The notes under the pieces were generated by a model. That model saw nothing but the letters and a program-made list of their open reading frames with translations, made no database searches and had not been told where the DNA came from. From the NCBI GenBank assembly GCA_003662535.1, contig QMYG01000003.1, positions 1-15,444 of the forward strand: a stretch of 15,444 nt of DNA, read 5' to 3'. Shown one piece after another: positions 1-7,000 of the stretch (positions within the stretch are counted from its first letter, which is position 1; each line of letters begins with the position of its first letter). The DNA comes from Candidatus Bathyarchaeota archaeon. Its GTDB lineage: Archaea; Thermoproteota; Bathyarchaeia; EX4484-135; B24-G1. The translations under genes and the position numbers were made by a program.

Positions 1-1457
1 GCGTAACCACCTGTGAATGTGACAACCCTGCTTGGCTTGGCCTCAGCAGGCTTAACCAACTCCTCCACCAACCCCTCGTAGACCACACCAGAGGTGGCGT
101 CTACCGTGTAGTCTGCGCCTGTCTTTAAAACTTTGGTAGCCGTCTGGGTTCCAACTATGCAGGGTATGCCCAGCTCCCTAGAGACGATGGCGGCATGGCA
201 GGTTATGCCGCCCTCATCCGTAACGATGGCCCCAGCCATGCGCATATAGGGAACCCAGTCGGGGTTCGTCATGACCGTTACGAGTATGTCTCCTTTGCTG
301 ATGAGTTGGCTGGCCTCCTGCGGGCTCATGGCGACCTTCGCTTTTCCTGAGTAGACTCCGGGGCTGGCTGGAATGCCCTTCAAAACGACAACCCTCTCTT
401 GGGCTGGCTTCAGCTCCTCACGCTTAAGGGCCTCAGCCTCCCCGGCTTTCTTCACGCTCCAGACCGTTTCGGGCCTAGACTGCACGATGAACACGTTCTC
501 TGGGAAGGGTAGGTCCCTGTCTATTGCCCACTCGATGTCCTGCGGCCTGCCGTAGTGCTGCTCTATGCGCTTGGCGAGCTCAGCCAACTTTATGATCTCC
601 TCGTCCGTGAGGCAAGGCACGAGCTGGCGTTCTGGCGGGACCTCCGCATGGACGGTCCTTCCAGTCTCTGGGTCTCTGATGTATTCGACGGTCTTCTTGG
701 CGACCTTCCTATCTATAATCTCTAAGCTTTCCTTATCAACCACGAACTGGTCGGGTGTAACGGCGCCAGAGACGACGGCCTCGCCGAGACCCCAGTTCCC
801 CTCTATGACGACCTGACTTGGGTCTCCGGTAACCGGGTTTATCGTGAACATGACTCCTGCGGCCTTGGCGTTCACCATCTTCTGCACGGCTACGCTAATT
901 AGGACTTCTTCGTGCTTGAATCCCTTCTCCTCCCTGTAGAAGATGGCTCTGGGCGTGAAGAGGCTGCTCCAACACTTCTGGACTTTCTTTAGGACTTCTT
1001 CTTCACCCTTCACGTTTAGGTAGGTTTCCTGCTGCCCTGCGAAGCTTGCGTCTGGCAGGTCTTCGGCTGTTGCGCTGCTCCTGACTGCGACGTAGACTTC
1101 CACGTCTCCGACGCGGGCGGCGAGCTCCCTGTAGGCGTCTCTTATTGCGTTCTCTATGGCTTCTGGCATCGGAGTCTCTTCGATGACACGCCTTATGCGC
1201 CTGCTTGCCTCCTCGTAGAGTTCAGGCTTGGACTTGTCCACTATGACTTCACGCAGAATCCTGTAGATTTCCTCAGCTATTCCTGTCTCCTCTATGAACC
1301 GCTTATAAGCTGTGGCTGTGATGGCGAAGCCCGGGGGGACGGGGATTCCCGCTGAGAGCATCTCTCCTAGATTGGCGCACTTACCCCCCACTAGGGGCAC
1401 GTCCTCCTTCCTAAGCTCCTCAAACCAGAGAACGAGCCTCTCCTGCCGCTCATTCAT
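1..1457 (-). CDS. ppsA: Phosphoenolpyruvate synthase, N-terminal 485 residues (C-terminus beyond window edge)
   Basis: This enzyme makes phosphoenolpyruvate from pyruvate and ATP, releasing AMP and phosphate, and feeds gluconeogenesis in the cytoplasm. The reading frame begins MNERQERLVLWFEEL. It contains the ATP-grasp domain with the family motifs PLVGGKCANLGEM near residue 24, SSATAEDLP, FAGQQETYLNV and VMFTINPVTGDPSQ, and a SRPET segment. The swivelling phosphohistidine domain follows, with GGITCHAAIVSRELGIPC. Counting from the ATG at 1457, the catalytic histidine (codon 197-195) is residue 421, the same number as in E. coli PpsA, which supports this start. The next upstream ATG (1464) is out of frame and soon stops. 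The C-terminal PEP/pyruvate barrel, roughly 300 residues in the family, lies outside the window. No frameshift or intein is visible in the portion present. Confidence 0.95.
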   Translation of the reverse strand, partial: MNERQERLVLWFEELRKEDVPLVGGKCANLGEMLSAGIPVPPGFAITATAYKRFIEETGIAEEIYRILREVIVDKSKPELYEEASRRIRRVIEETPMPEAIENAIRDAYRELAARVGDVEVYVAVRSSATAEDLPDASFAGQQETYLNVKGEEEVLKKVQKCWSSLFTPRAIFYREEKGFKHEEVLISVAVQKMVNAKAAGVMFTINPVTGDPSQVVIEGNWGLGEAVVSGAVTPDQFVVDKESLEIIDRKVAKKTVEYIRDPETGRTVHAEVPPERQLVPCLTDEEIIKLAELAKRIEQHYGRPQDIEWAIDRDLPFPENVFIVQSRPETVWSVKKAGEAEALKREELKPAQERVVVLKGIPASPGVYSGKAKVAMSPQEASQLISKGDILVTVMTNPDWVPYMRMAGAIVTDEGGITCHAAIVSRELGIPCIVGTQTATKVLKTGADYTVDATSGVVYEGLVEELVKPAEAKPSRVVTFTGGY

Positions 1458-1503
1458 GTCGCATACCCACTTAAGCTATTCAAAAGATATGGGTAAAGAT
1501 GAG

Positions 1504-1515
1504 TAATTAAAAGAT
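1504..1515 (-). promoter_or_regulatory. Probable TATA-type promoter of ppsA
   Basis: Read on the minus strand this stretch is ATCTTTTAATTA, an archaeal-type TATA box. It lies about 47-58 bases upstream of the ppsA start, which would give a leader of roughly 25 bases. This is inferred from composition and spacing only. Confidence 0.4.
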
Positions 1516-1590
1516 TAACCAACCCCCCGACTCAGCGTCGCTCGTGGTTTAGCTAGGTATTTAGCGTGTTTTGGGAGGGCGCCCGCCCCT

Positions 1591-1602
1591 TAATTTTTTT
1601 AT
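1591..1602 (+). promoter_or_regulatory. Probable TATA-type promoter of the zinc-ribbon membrane protein gene
   Basis: The sequence TTAATTTTTTTA follows a GC-rich palindrome (GGGCGCCC at 1577-1584) and sits about 40 bases before the ATG at 1639. A transcript start near 1623 would leave a short leader carrying the GAGG (1627-1630) ribosome-binding site. Confidence 0.35.
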
Positions 1603-1638
1603 CCCTAACCTGCGGTAAAGTAGTGTGAGGAATCTGGG

Positions 1639-1863
1639 ATGAGTAAGAGGGGTAGACGTGGAGAAACAGTGCAGACCGTTCCTTCTCACAAGCACTGCCT
1701 CGTCTGTGGCAGACCAATACCCCTAAACAGGGACTTCTGCTCCAGAATCTGCGAGGAGAAGTGGAAGGAACGCAAGAAGCGGGAGAAGCGCTGGTCTCTA
1801 ATATGGCTGATTTTCGCAATGGCGAGTATGGCGATACTCTTCATACTGGTTGGAATCTGGTAA
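1639..1863 (+). CDS. Small zinc-ribbon plus transmembrane protein (DUF2116-like)
   Basis: This is a 74-residue protein of unknown function. The N-terminus is basic. A four-cysteine zinc-ribbon follows (C20, C23, C34, C38, in CLVCGRPIPLNRDFCSRIC), then a highly charged linker EEKWKERKKREKRW, and one membrane helix at about residues 52-73 that ends at the C-terminus. This layout matches the archaeal DUF2116 family of short zinc-ribbon/membrane proteins. A GAGG ribosome-binding site lies eight bases before the ATG, and a plausible TATA box lies about 40 bases upstream. It diverges from ppsA and converges with the Fe-S subunit gene, so it appears to be a single-gene transcript. The charged linker should face the cytoplasm. 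No partner or pathway can be read from the neighbours. Confidence 0.8.
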   Translation: MSKRGRRGETVQTVPSHKHCLVCGRPIPLNRDFCSRICEEKWKERKKREKRWSLIWLIFAMASMAILFILVGIW

Positions 1864-1866
1864 GAG

Positions 1867-1871
1867 AAAAA
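1867..1871 (-). terminator. Possible oligo-T terminator of the glcDF-type operon
   Basis: The minus strand has a run of five T about 37-41 bases after the stop of the Fe-S subunit gene, in the short convergent gap. Archaeal transcription often ends at oligo-T, but this one is short. Confidence 0.25.
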
Positions 1872-1907
1872 TATTGTAATAATGGAGAGGAGAAAGAAAC
1901 ATTAAAC

Positions 1908-3077
1908 TTAAGCTGACCCCGCCTCCTTCAATGCCCTAAGCACCAGCTCCTCCAAGCTCAAGACTTCTATAGGCTCGATTCCATGCATGATCTCCGCTAT
2001 GTCCACCCCATCCTTCAATGTCTTAAGGCAGGTGGGGCAAGACGTAACGAGCGTCTTCGCACCCGTCGGGATGGCGTCCTTAGCTATCCTCGTAGCCGCA
2101 ATGGAGGTGGTCAACCCGGGCATATACAGCCTGACAGCCCCACCAGCGCCGCAACACCTAGCGTTCGGGCCGCTGCGCTCCATCTCAATAAACTCGACGC
2201 CGGGAATAGCCCTAATCACGTTTCTCGGTGCATCGTAGACGTCCATCCTTCTTCCTAGGTCGCAGGGGTCGTGGTAGGTTACACGCAGGTTTACACGCCC
2301 CAGCTTCAGTCTACCTTCACGTATCAGCATGTCCAGATACTGTGATATGTGCATGACTTTGACTGGCAGTTTTATTCCCATTTCTGGGTAGAGCTTGGCG
2401 AAGGACTTGTAGCATCCCGGGCACGAGGTTATCACGAGCTTGGCTCCGCTTCTAGCGAACATCTCGGCGTTCTTCTTCATGACCTCCTTCGCTCCGTCTA
2501 CGTCCCCTATGGCGTTCTGGGCGAAGCCGCAGCACACCTCATCCTTAAGAATGGTGAATTCTACTCCTGCAGCCTTCAGTATGCTTACGGTCGCCTCTCC
2601 CATGTGGGGTGTTACGTAGGCGGTTGTGCACCCCACGTAGTATAGAACGTCCGCCCTTTCCGGAAGCTCCTCTATGAATTCCTTAGCCCAAGCCGTCCTC
2701 TCCTCGCTCGGAAGCGAGAAGGGATTACCATACTTCATCACTCCTTCGCTTAGGTGTTTGGCCTCCTCAGGAGCCAGCCCGAGACGGTAGAACTCGCACC
2801 TAGCCGCCTCAATTATCCTATCGGTCTCCACTCCAGCAGGACACTTAACATAGCAAGCCCTGCAGGTCGTGCAGCTATAGATTCGCCTCACGACCTCCTG
2901 AGTCGGCTTTATATCTCCCTTCAGGAGGCCGCGCAAAAGCAGTAAGCGTCCACGAGCCCCGAAGCTCTCCTCCCTATCCATCTCCAGAAGCGTGGGGCAG
3001 ACACTGCCGCAGAAACCGCACCTCGAACAGTAGTAGACGAGCTCCTCAAGCTCCTCCACGGGAATCTTAAAATCCAT
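1908..3077 (-). CDS. glcF: Fe-S/CCG-domain subunit of a 2-hydroxyacid dehydrogenase (GlcF / HdrD-like)
   Basis: This is the electron-transfer subunit partnering a flavin 2-hydroxyacid dehydrogenase. Numbered from the chosen start (389 residues), it has two CxxCxxCxxxCP [4Fe-4S] motifs: C17/C20/C23/C27 and C69/C72/C75/C79. Two cysteine-rich CCG domains follow, with C150, CCG at 182-184 and CPGC at 219-222, then C272, CCG at 308-310 and CPTC at 347-350. These are the domains of GlcF, LutA/LldE and heterodisulfide reductase HdrB/HdrD. The ATG at 3077 has GGTGA (3088-3084) six bases upstream. The GTG at 3083, which overlaps the previous stop by four bases, abuts that site directly and is less likely. 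The gene directly follows the flavin subunit and is almost certainly cotranscribed and translationally coupled. Glycolate, D-lactate or another substrate cannot be distinguished by reading. Confidence 0.88.
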   Translation of the reverse strand: MDFKIPVEELEELVYYCSRCGFCGSVCPTLLEMDREESFGARGRLLLLRGLLKGDIKPTQEVVRRIYSCTTCRACYVKCPAGVETDRIIEAARCEFYRLGLAPEEAKHLSEGVMKYGNPFSLPSEERTAWAKEFIEELPERADVLYYVGCTTAYVTPHMGEATVSILKAAGVEFTILKDEVCCGFAQNAIGDVDGAKEVMKKNAEMFARSGAKLVITSCPGCYKSFAKLYPEMGIKLPVKVMHISQYLDMLIREGRLKLGRVNLRVTYHDPCDLGRRMDVYDAPRNVIRAIPGVEFIEMERSGPNARCCGAGGAVRLYMPGLTTSIAATRIAKDAIPTGAKTLVTSCPTCLKTLKDGVDIAEIMHGIEPIEVLSLEELVLRALKEAGSA

Positions 3078-3079
3078 AA

Positions 3080-4471
3080 TCACTCACCCCACAGAATCCC
3101 GGGATTCATTATGCCGTTCGGGTCGAAAACCCGCTTAATTCCACGCATAAGCTCTATCTCCTCTGGACTGTGCTCCTTCAAGAAGTATTTCGCCTTCACC
3201 TTCCCAACAGCGTGTTCTCCGGTAACGGTTCCTCCGAGCTTTATCGCTAGCTCGTTGATTTCGTCGTGGCACTTCATGACCCTTTCGACCTCTTCCGGGT
3301 CCCTTTCGTCGTAGACTAGGAGTGGGTGGAAGTTTCCGTCTCCGATGTGCCCAATTATCCCCATCAGTATGCCGTGTTTCTCCGTTATTTCGTAGACTTT
3401 CTTGACCGCCTCTGGAAGCTTCTCTACGGGAACTGTTATGTCCTCGACTAGGACTGTTGGTTTCCCTAGCCTGAACATGGCTGGGTAGGCCTTGGCCCTA
3501 GCTAGGTAGAGCTTGTTCATCTCCTCTGGGTCGCTTGTGTAGCGTGCCTCTATGGCTCCGTTCTCCTTCAGAACCCTCTCTAGATACGGAGCAAGCTTTA
3601 GGGGCTCCTCCTCGGTGCTACCCTCCAAATCTATGATTAGGATTGCCTCCGTTTCTGGGAGGCCTAGGTTCAGCCACGAGTTTATGGCTTTCTGGGCGTT
3701 CTTGTCCACGAATTCTAGGAGGCCCGGCGTGATTCCAGCCATGAATATCTGGCTGACAGCCCTAGCTGCGTCTACCACGCTGTCGAAGACGCCCATCACT
3801 CGGACTCTCGCCTTAGGTATGGGAAGCAGCTTCAAAACAGCCTTCGTAATTATGCCCAGCGTCCCCTCGCTCCCGACGAAAAGCCTGCACAGCTGGTAGC
3901 CAGACGAAGTTTTCAGCGTCTTCGTCCCAACATTTATCACGTCTCCAGTCGGCAAAACAACCTCTAGCCCTAAAACCCAGTCCCTTGTCGTACCATATTT
4001 TACGCCCCTAAGCCCACCAGCATTCGTCGCTATCGTCCCACCTATGGTTGCAGACTCGCTGCTCGCAGGGTCCGGTGGATAAAAAAGCCCGTATTTAGCC
4101 AGCTCTCTCTCTAGGTCGGCGTGTATCACGCCTGCCTCCACTATGCACCAGAGGTCTGCAGGCCTTATGTCTATGATTTTGTTCATCCTCGTCATGTCTA
4201 CCACTATTCCCCCGCCGTAGGGGACTACCGAGCCGCTGAGGCTTGTCCCGCCGCCCCTAGGATGGACGGGAATCCTCTCCCTGTTCGCCAGCTTGAGAAC
4301 CTCGGAAACCTCCTCTGTTTTCCCCGGCCTGACGACCACATCTGGCATGTGCTGGTTTATCGATGCATCAGCGGAATAGCAGTAGAGGAGCGCTGGGTCT
4401 GTTATGACGTTTTCCTCGCCTACTATGGCTTTAAGCTCCTCAACCACTTGATCGAGCTTTTCCGTATTCAT
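3080..4471 (-). CDS. glcD: FAD-linked 2-hydroxyacid dehydrogenase subunit (GlcD / D-lactate dehydrogenase type)
   Basis: This 463-residue flavoprotein oxidises a 2-hydroxyacid such as glycolate or D-lactate to the 2-oxoacid and passes electrons to the Fe-S subunit encoded next. The FAD-binding PCMH-type domain spans about residues 40-215. It has RPGKTEEVSEVLKLAN (48-63), PRGGGTSLSG (71-80), PPDPASSESATIGGTIATNAGG (132-153) and FVGSEGTLG (198-206). The C-terminal FAD-oxidase domain carries HIGDGNFHP (375-383), GTVTGEHAVG (414-423) and the family end motif IKRVFDPNGIMNPG. The length is normal for GlcD. A TATA-like box at 4496-4510 lies so close to the ATG that the mRNA may be nearly leaderless, although GAGGT also lies ten bases upstream. 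It is divergent from ilvD across a roughly 160-base regulatory gap. Confidence 0.88.
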   Translation of the reverse strand: MNTEKLDQVVEELKAIVGEENVITDPALLYCYSADASINQHMPDVVVRPGKTEEVSEVLKLANRERIPVHPRGGGTSLSGSVVPYGGGIVVDMTRMNKIIDIRPADLWCIVEAGVIHADLERELAKYGLFYPPDPASSESATIGGTIATNAGGLRGVKYGTTRDWVLGLEVVLPTGDVINVGTKTLKTSSGYQLCRLFVGSEGTLGIITKAVLKLLPIPKARVRVMGVFDSVVDAARAVSQIFMAGITPGLLEFVDKNAQKAINSWLNLGLPETEAILIIDLEGSTEEEPLKLAPYLERVLKENGAIEARYTSDPEEMNKLYLARAKAYPAMFRLGKPTVLVEDITVPVEKLPEAVKKVYEITEKHGILMGIIGHIGDGNFHPLLVYDERDPEEVERVMKCHDEINELAIKLGGTVTGEHAVGKVKAKYFLKEHSPEEIELMRGIKRVFDPNGIMNPGILWGE

Positions 4472-4495
4472 GGCCGAAATAACCTCTACCCATAA

Positions 4496-4510
4496 TGCAT
4501 TTTAAATTTG
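4496..4510 (-). promoter_or_regulatory. Probable TATA-type promoter of the glcD-glcF operon
   Basis: On the minus strand this reads CAAATTTAAAATGC, a good archaeal TATA element. With the usual spacing of 25-27 bases, transcription would begin only a few bases before the glcD ATG. Confidence 0.45.
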
Positions 4511-4511
4511 T

Positions 4512-4563
4512 GCAGGCTTTCTGCATGGTAGACTTCGCCTTTAAACCCGAGCAGGCTAACTGC
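4512..4563. promoter_or_regulatory. Two GCAG-N5-CTGC dyads, candidate operator pair
   Basis: GCAGGCTTTCTGC occupies 4512-4524 and GCAGGCTAACTGC occupies 4551-4563, identical in 11 of 13 positions. Each is an inverted repeat of GCAG/CTGC around five bases, and their centres are 39 bases apart. They lie between the TATA boxes of the divergent glcD and ilvD genes. One abuts the glcD box and the other lies about 25 bases upstream of the ilvD box, so a regulator bound here could control both directions. The identity of any regulator is unknown. Confidence 0.4.
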
Positions 4564-4586
4564 GGTTGCCGCCCCACATCCATAAT

Positions 4587-4599
4587 AAAATTAAAATAC
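4587..4599 (+). promoter_or_regulatory. Probable TATA-type promoter of ilvD
   Basis: AAAATTAAAATAC lies about 39 bases before the ATG at 4632. It predicts a transcript start near 4619, just ahead of the AGGTGG ribosome-binding site at 4621-4626. This places the longer in-frame ATG at 4566 outside the transcript. Confidence 0.5.
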
Positions 4600-4631
4600 G
4601 CATGTGGGAAGTTAAGAATCAGGTGGATTTA

Positions 4632-6320
4632 ATGCCGTCCCTTCCAAGACCGAGAAGTTCTAAGGTGGTAGACGGAATAGAAAGAATAGGGCATCGTGCC
4701 CTCCTCAAAGCGAGCGGGTTCTCAGACGATGACCTGAAAAGACCGCTAATTGCCGTGGCAAACTCGTGGAACGAAGTTTGTCCAGGCCACATACACCTAA
4801 ACACGCTAGCAAAATACGTGAAGCAGGGAATTAGGGCTGCAGGAGGAACCCCAATAGAGTTTAACACCATAGCAATCTGCGACGGCATAGCCATGGGCCA
4901 CGAAGGAATGACCACACCGCTACCCAGCAGGGAACTAATTGCAGCATCACTAGAGCTAATGGTAATCGCACACGGCTTCGACGCCATGGTCTGCATAACA
5001 ACCTGCGACAAGATAGACCCGGGAATGATGATGGCAGCCGCAAGGCTGAACATACCCACGATCTTCTGCTTAGGCGGAAACATGCTTCCGGGCGAGCCAA
5101 TGTATGGCTATTATAAGGGGCAGAAAATCGCCTTAGACAAGCTCTTTGAGGTTCCTGGCCTGGTTAAGACCGGAAAAATGACGCTTGAAGAGGCTAAATA
5201 CGTTGAGGACCTTGTAGCGGCTGGCCCTGGGGCCTGTAGTGGGATGTTCACTGCGAACACGATGCAGTGCCTGATTGAGACGCTTGGCATGACCATACCC
5301 TACATGGCGACTGTTCCGGCGGTCTACGCCGAGAAGCAGAGAATGGCTGTTGAGGTTGGAAAGCGCATCATGTACCTGCTTGAGCACGACATAAAGCCGA
5401 GGGACATACTCACCTACGAGGCCTTCGAGAACGCAATAATGATGGACATGGCGCTTGGGGGCTCAACGAACACGGTTCTGCACCTCCCAGCCATGGCCCA
5501 CGAGGCGGGCATAAAGATAGACCTAGAACTCTTCGACGAACTCAGCAGGAAGACGCCTCACCTCTGCAACATGGCGCCAGCGGGCCCCTACACGCTGGTA
5601 GACTTACATCAGGCTGGTGGAATTCCGGGCGTAATGAAGAGGCTGGAAAACCACCTGCACAAGGAGTGCATGACGGTCTCAGGGAAGACCATAGGAGACA
5701 TAATTAAGGAGGCGAAAATCTACAACCCTGAAGTAATCAGACCTGTAGATAACCCAGTCCATAAGGAGGGTGGAATCGCCATACTCAGGGGGACTCTCGC
5801 CCCCAACGGTGCTGTGATAAAGACTGCGGCTGTAAGCCCGAAGATGTGGAAGTTTAAGGGCGAGGCAAGGGTCTTCAACTGGGAGGAGGACGCAGTCAAA
5901 GCCCTAATGAACGGCGAGATACAGCCGGGCCAGGTCATCGTAATCCGATACGAGGGCCCGAAGGGCGGGCCAGGAATGAGGGAGATGCTCGTCGCTACAG
6001 CCACCGTCATGTCCCTAGGCCTCGGAGAATCGGTCGCCCTAGTTACGGACGGCAGGTTCTCCGGTGCGACCAGAGGCCCATGCATAGGCCATGTGTCTCC
6101 GGAGGCGATGGAGGGAGGCCCAATCGCCGTCGTAGAGGACGGGGACATCATAAGCATAGACATTGAGGCGAGACGCCTAGACCTAGAGGTTCCAGAGGAA
6201 GAGATAAAGGCCAGGCTCGAGGAGTGGAAGCCAATCGAGCCGAAGGTGAAGAAGGGCTACCTATACGTCTACTCAAAGATAGTGTCCTCAGCCGACAAGG
6301 GAGCAATCTTCATGATATAA
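4632..6320 (+). CDS. ilvD: Dihydroxy-acid dehydratase
   Basis: This Fe-S dehydratase converts 2,3-dihydroxy-isovalerate and 2,3-dihydroxy-3-methylvalerate to the 2-oxoacids in valine, isoleucine and leucine synthesis. The protein is 562 residues, the family's usual size. All three cluster-ligand cysteines are present: C50 in [10 protein letters not shown]125 in TTCDKIDPG and C202 in GPGACSGMF. The signature [17 protein letters not shown] lies in the C-terminal part. The start at 4632 ([11 protein letters not shown]) is preceded by AGGTGG five bases upstream and by a well-placed TATA box. An in-frame ATG at 4566 would add 22 residues, but it lies upstream of the promoter and has no ribosome-binding site. 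The related sugar-acid dehydratases (Edd and similar) share the fold, so a sugar-acid substrate is a less likely alternative. It is divergent from glcD and convergent with the cupin gene. Confidence 0.94.
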   Translation: MPSLPRPRSSKVVDGIERIGHRALLKASGFSDDDLKRPLIAVANSWNEVCPGHIHLNTLAKYVKQGIRAAGGTPIEFNTIAICDGIAMGHEGMTTPLPSRELIAASLELMVIAHGFDAMVCITTCDKIDPGMMMAAARLNIPTIFCLGGNMLPGEPMYGYYKGQKIALDKLFEVPGLVKTGKMTLEEAKYVEDLVAAGPGACSGMFTANTMQCLIETLGMTIPYMATVPAVYAEKQRMAVEVGKRIMYLLEHDIKPRDILTYEAFENAIMMDMALGGSTNTVLHLPAMAHEAGIKIDLELFDELSRKTPHLCNMAPAGPYTLVDLHQAGGIPGVMKRLENHLHKECMTVSGKTIGDIIKEAKIYNPEVIRPVDNPVHKEGGIAILRGTLAPNGAVIKTAAVSPKMWKFKGEARVFNWEEDAVKALMNGEIQPGQVIVIRYEGPKGGPGMREMLVATATVMSLGLGESVALVTDGRFSGATRGPCIGHVSPEAMEGGPIAVVEDGDIISIDIEARRLDLEVPEEEIKARLEEWKPIEPKVKKGYLYVYSKIVSSADKGAIFMI

Positions 6321-6342
6321 ACCCAACCCTCAAACCCCACCA

Positions 6343-6367
6343 TTTTTTATGAGTCAAAAAGAAAAAT
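6343..6367. terminator. Bidirectional oligo-T terminator between ilvD and the cupin gene
   Basis: The plus strand has T6 at 6343-6348, about 23 bases after the ilvD stop. The minus strand reads TTTTTCTTTTT over roughly 6356-6366, about 30 bases after the cupin stop. Both fit archaeal oligo-T termination without a needed hairpin. Confidence 0.5.
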
Positions 6368-6395
6368 GAGGAAGTTTTGGGGCTGTAAAACCGCT

Positions 6396-6752
6396 TTATT
6401 CATCTTTGGGAGGGGCGTAGGAAGCTAGAATAACGGTAGGCTCGCTTCCGGTGTTGTAGACTTCATGCGTTACTCCCGGCGGTATGTGGATTATGTCCCC
6501 TTCGCATAATTGGTGCTTTTCTCCGTCGCAGATGACGAGGAGGCTCCCCTTAATCACGTAGAAGGTGTGCTCCATGACCTTGTGGCTGTGGGGTTCAGCC
6601 ATTCCTCCGGGCTCTATGTGGAAGAGTCTTACTGCTAGCTTTTCAGCGTCGGAGTTTTCAGGCGTTATCAGGTCCTTCCCGTAGGCGCCCTTATGCTTAG
6701 GAGCCTCATACCAAGGCATAAACCTCGGAGAGACCATCACAGCCCTAGCCAA
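6396..6752 (-). CDS. Small single-domain cupin protein
   Basis: This is a 118-residue conserved beta-barrel protein. Cupin motif 1 begins at G50 and has metal ligands H55, H57 and E61, ending at G69. Motif 2 runs from G85 through the PPG at 91-93 to H96. All four canonical metal ligands are therefore present, so metal binding is likely. Single-domain cupins of this type include isomerases, dioxygenases and sensory proteins, and nothing here decides the substrate. The chosen start is TTG at 6752, because GGGGGTG (6766-6760) sits about eight bases upstream and a TATA-like box at 6788-6797 fits. The in-frame ATG at 6737 would remove five residues. It stands alone between convergent ilvD and the divergent transporter. 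Confidence 0.82.
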   Translation of the reverse strand: MARAVMVSPRFMPWYEAPKHKGAYGKDLITPENSDAEKLAVRLFHIEPGGMAEPHSHKVMEHTFYVIKGSLLVICDGEKHQLCEGDIIHIPPGVTHEVYNTGSEPTVILASYAPPKDE

Positions 6753-6787
6753 CCAGAAACACCCCCAACACTACAAAAAGCAGAAAG

Positions 6788-6797
6788 GATTTAACTT
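6788..6797 (-). promoter_or_regulatory. Probable TATA-type promoter of the cupin gene
   Basis: On the minus strand the stretch reads AGTTAAATCC. It would start transcription near 6768, just before the GGGGGTG ribosome-binding site of the TTG-initiated cupin gene. Confidence 0.35.
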
Positions 6798-6952
6798 TGA
6801 TGACACCACACCTAATTCAAGGCTAATACCCAGACTAATATTAACACTCCACCAAATTACACAGAGAATATTAGATAAAAACTCGAAAACATACACATAT
6901 TTTTGCCAGATTCCCCTATCTACTTATAAAGATGGATGGTCATAATGATAAA
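6798..6952. other. A/T-rich divergent intergenic region, no gene seen
   Basis: Between the cupin and transporter promoters I see no open reading frame or RNA gene. Two AATATT-centred octamers, CTAATATT (6835-6842) and AATATTAG (6867-6874), form a perfect inverted pair with a 24-base spacer. They could be binding sites, but matches like this are not rare in A/T-rich DNA. Confidence 0.3.
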
Positions 6953-6964
6953 GCTTAAATATTA
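6953..6964 (+). promoter_or_regulatory. Probable TATA-type promoter of the Nramp-like transporter
   Basis: GCTTAAATATTA predicts a transcript start near 6984. That is downstream of the ATG at 6971 and just ahead of the AGAGGTGG ribosome-binding site, so it favours initiation at the GTG at 7001. An alternative TATAAA lies at about 6925-6930. Confidence 0.45.
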
Positions 6965-7000
6965 ACCTCTATGATAAAAAGAGGTCAGAGGTGGATTGAA

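Noticed and set aside
1577..1584. GGGCGCCC palindrome near a T-rich stretch as a terminator
   Set aside because: It lies between two divergent genes, so no transcript is expected to end there. The T-rich part fits a promoter better.
1553..1819. 88-residue minus-strand frame over the zinc-ribbon gene
   Set aside because: The plus-strand frame has a clear four-cysteine ribbon and membrane helix with a ribosome-binding site. This one has no such features.
4566..4631. Longer ilvD start at 4566
   Set aside because: The extra 22 residues lie around the inferred TATA box and lack a ribosome-binding site. AGGTGG directly precedes the ATG at 4632.
5720..6163. 147-residue minus-strand frame inside ilvD
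   Set aside because: It is antisense to conserved ilvD motifs and has no independent support.
6835..6874. CTAATATT / AATATTAG inverted pair as a strong operator
   Set aside because: Eight-base A/T-only matches with a 24-base spacer are easily found by chance in such DNA. It is kept only as a remark in the intergenic entry.
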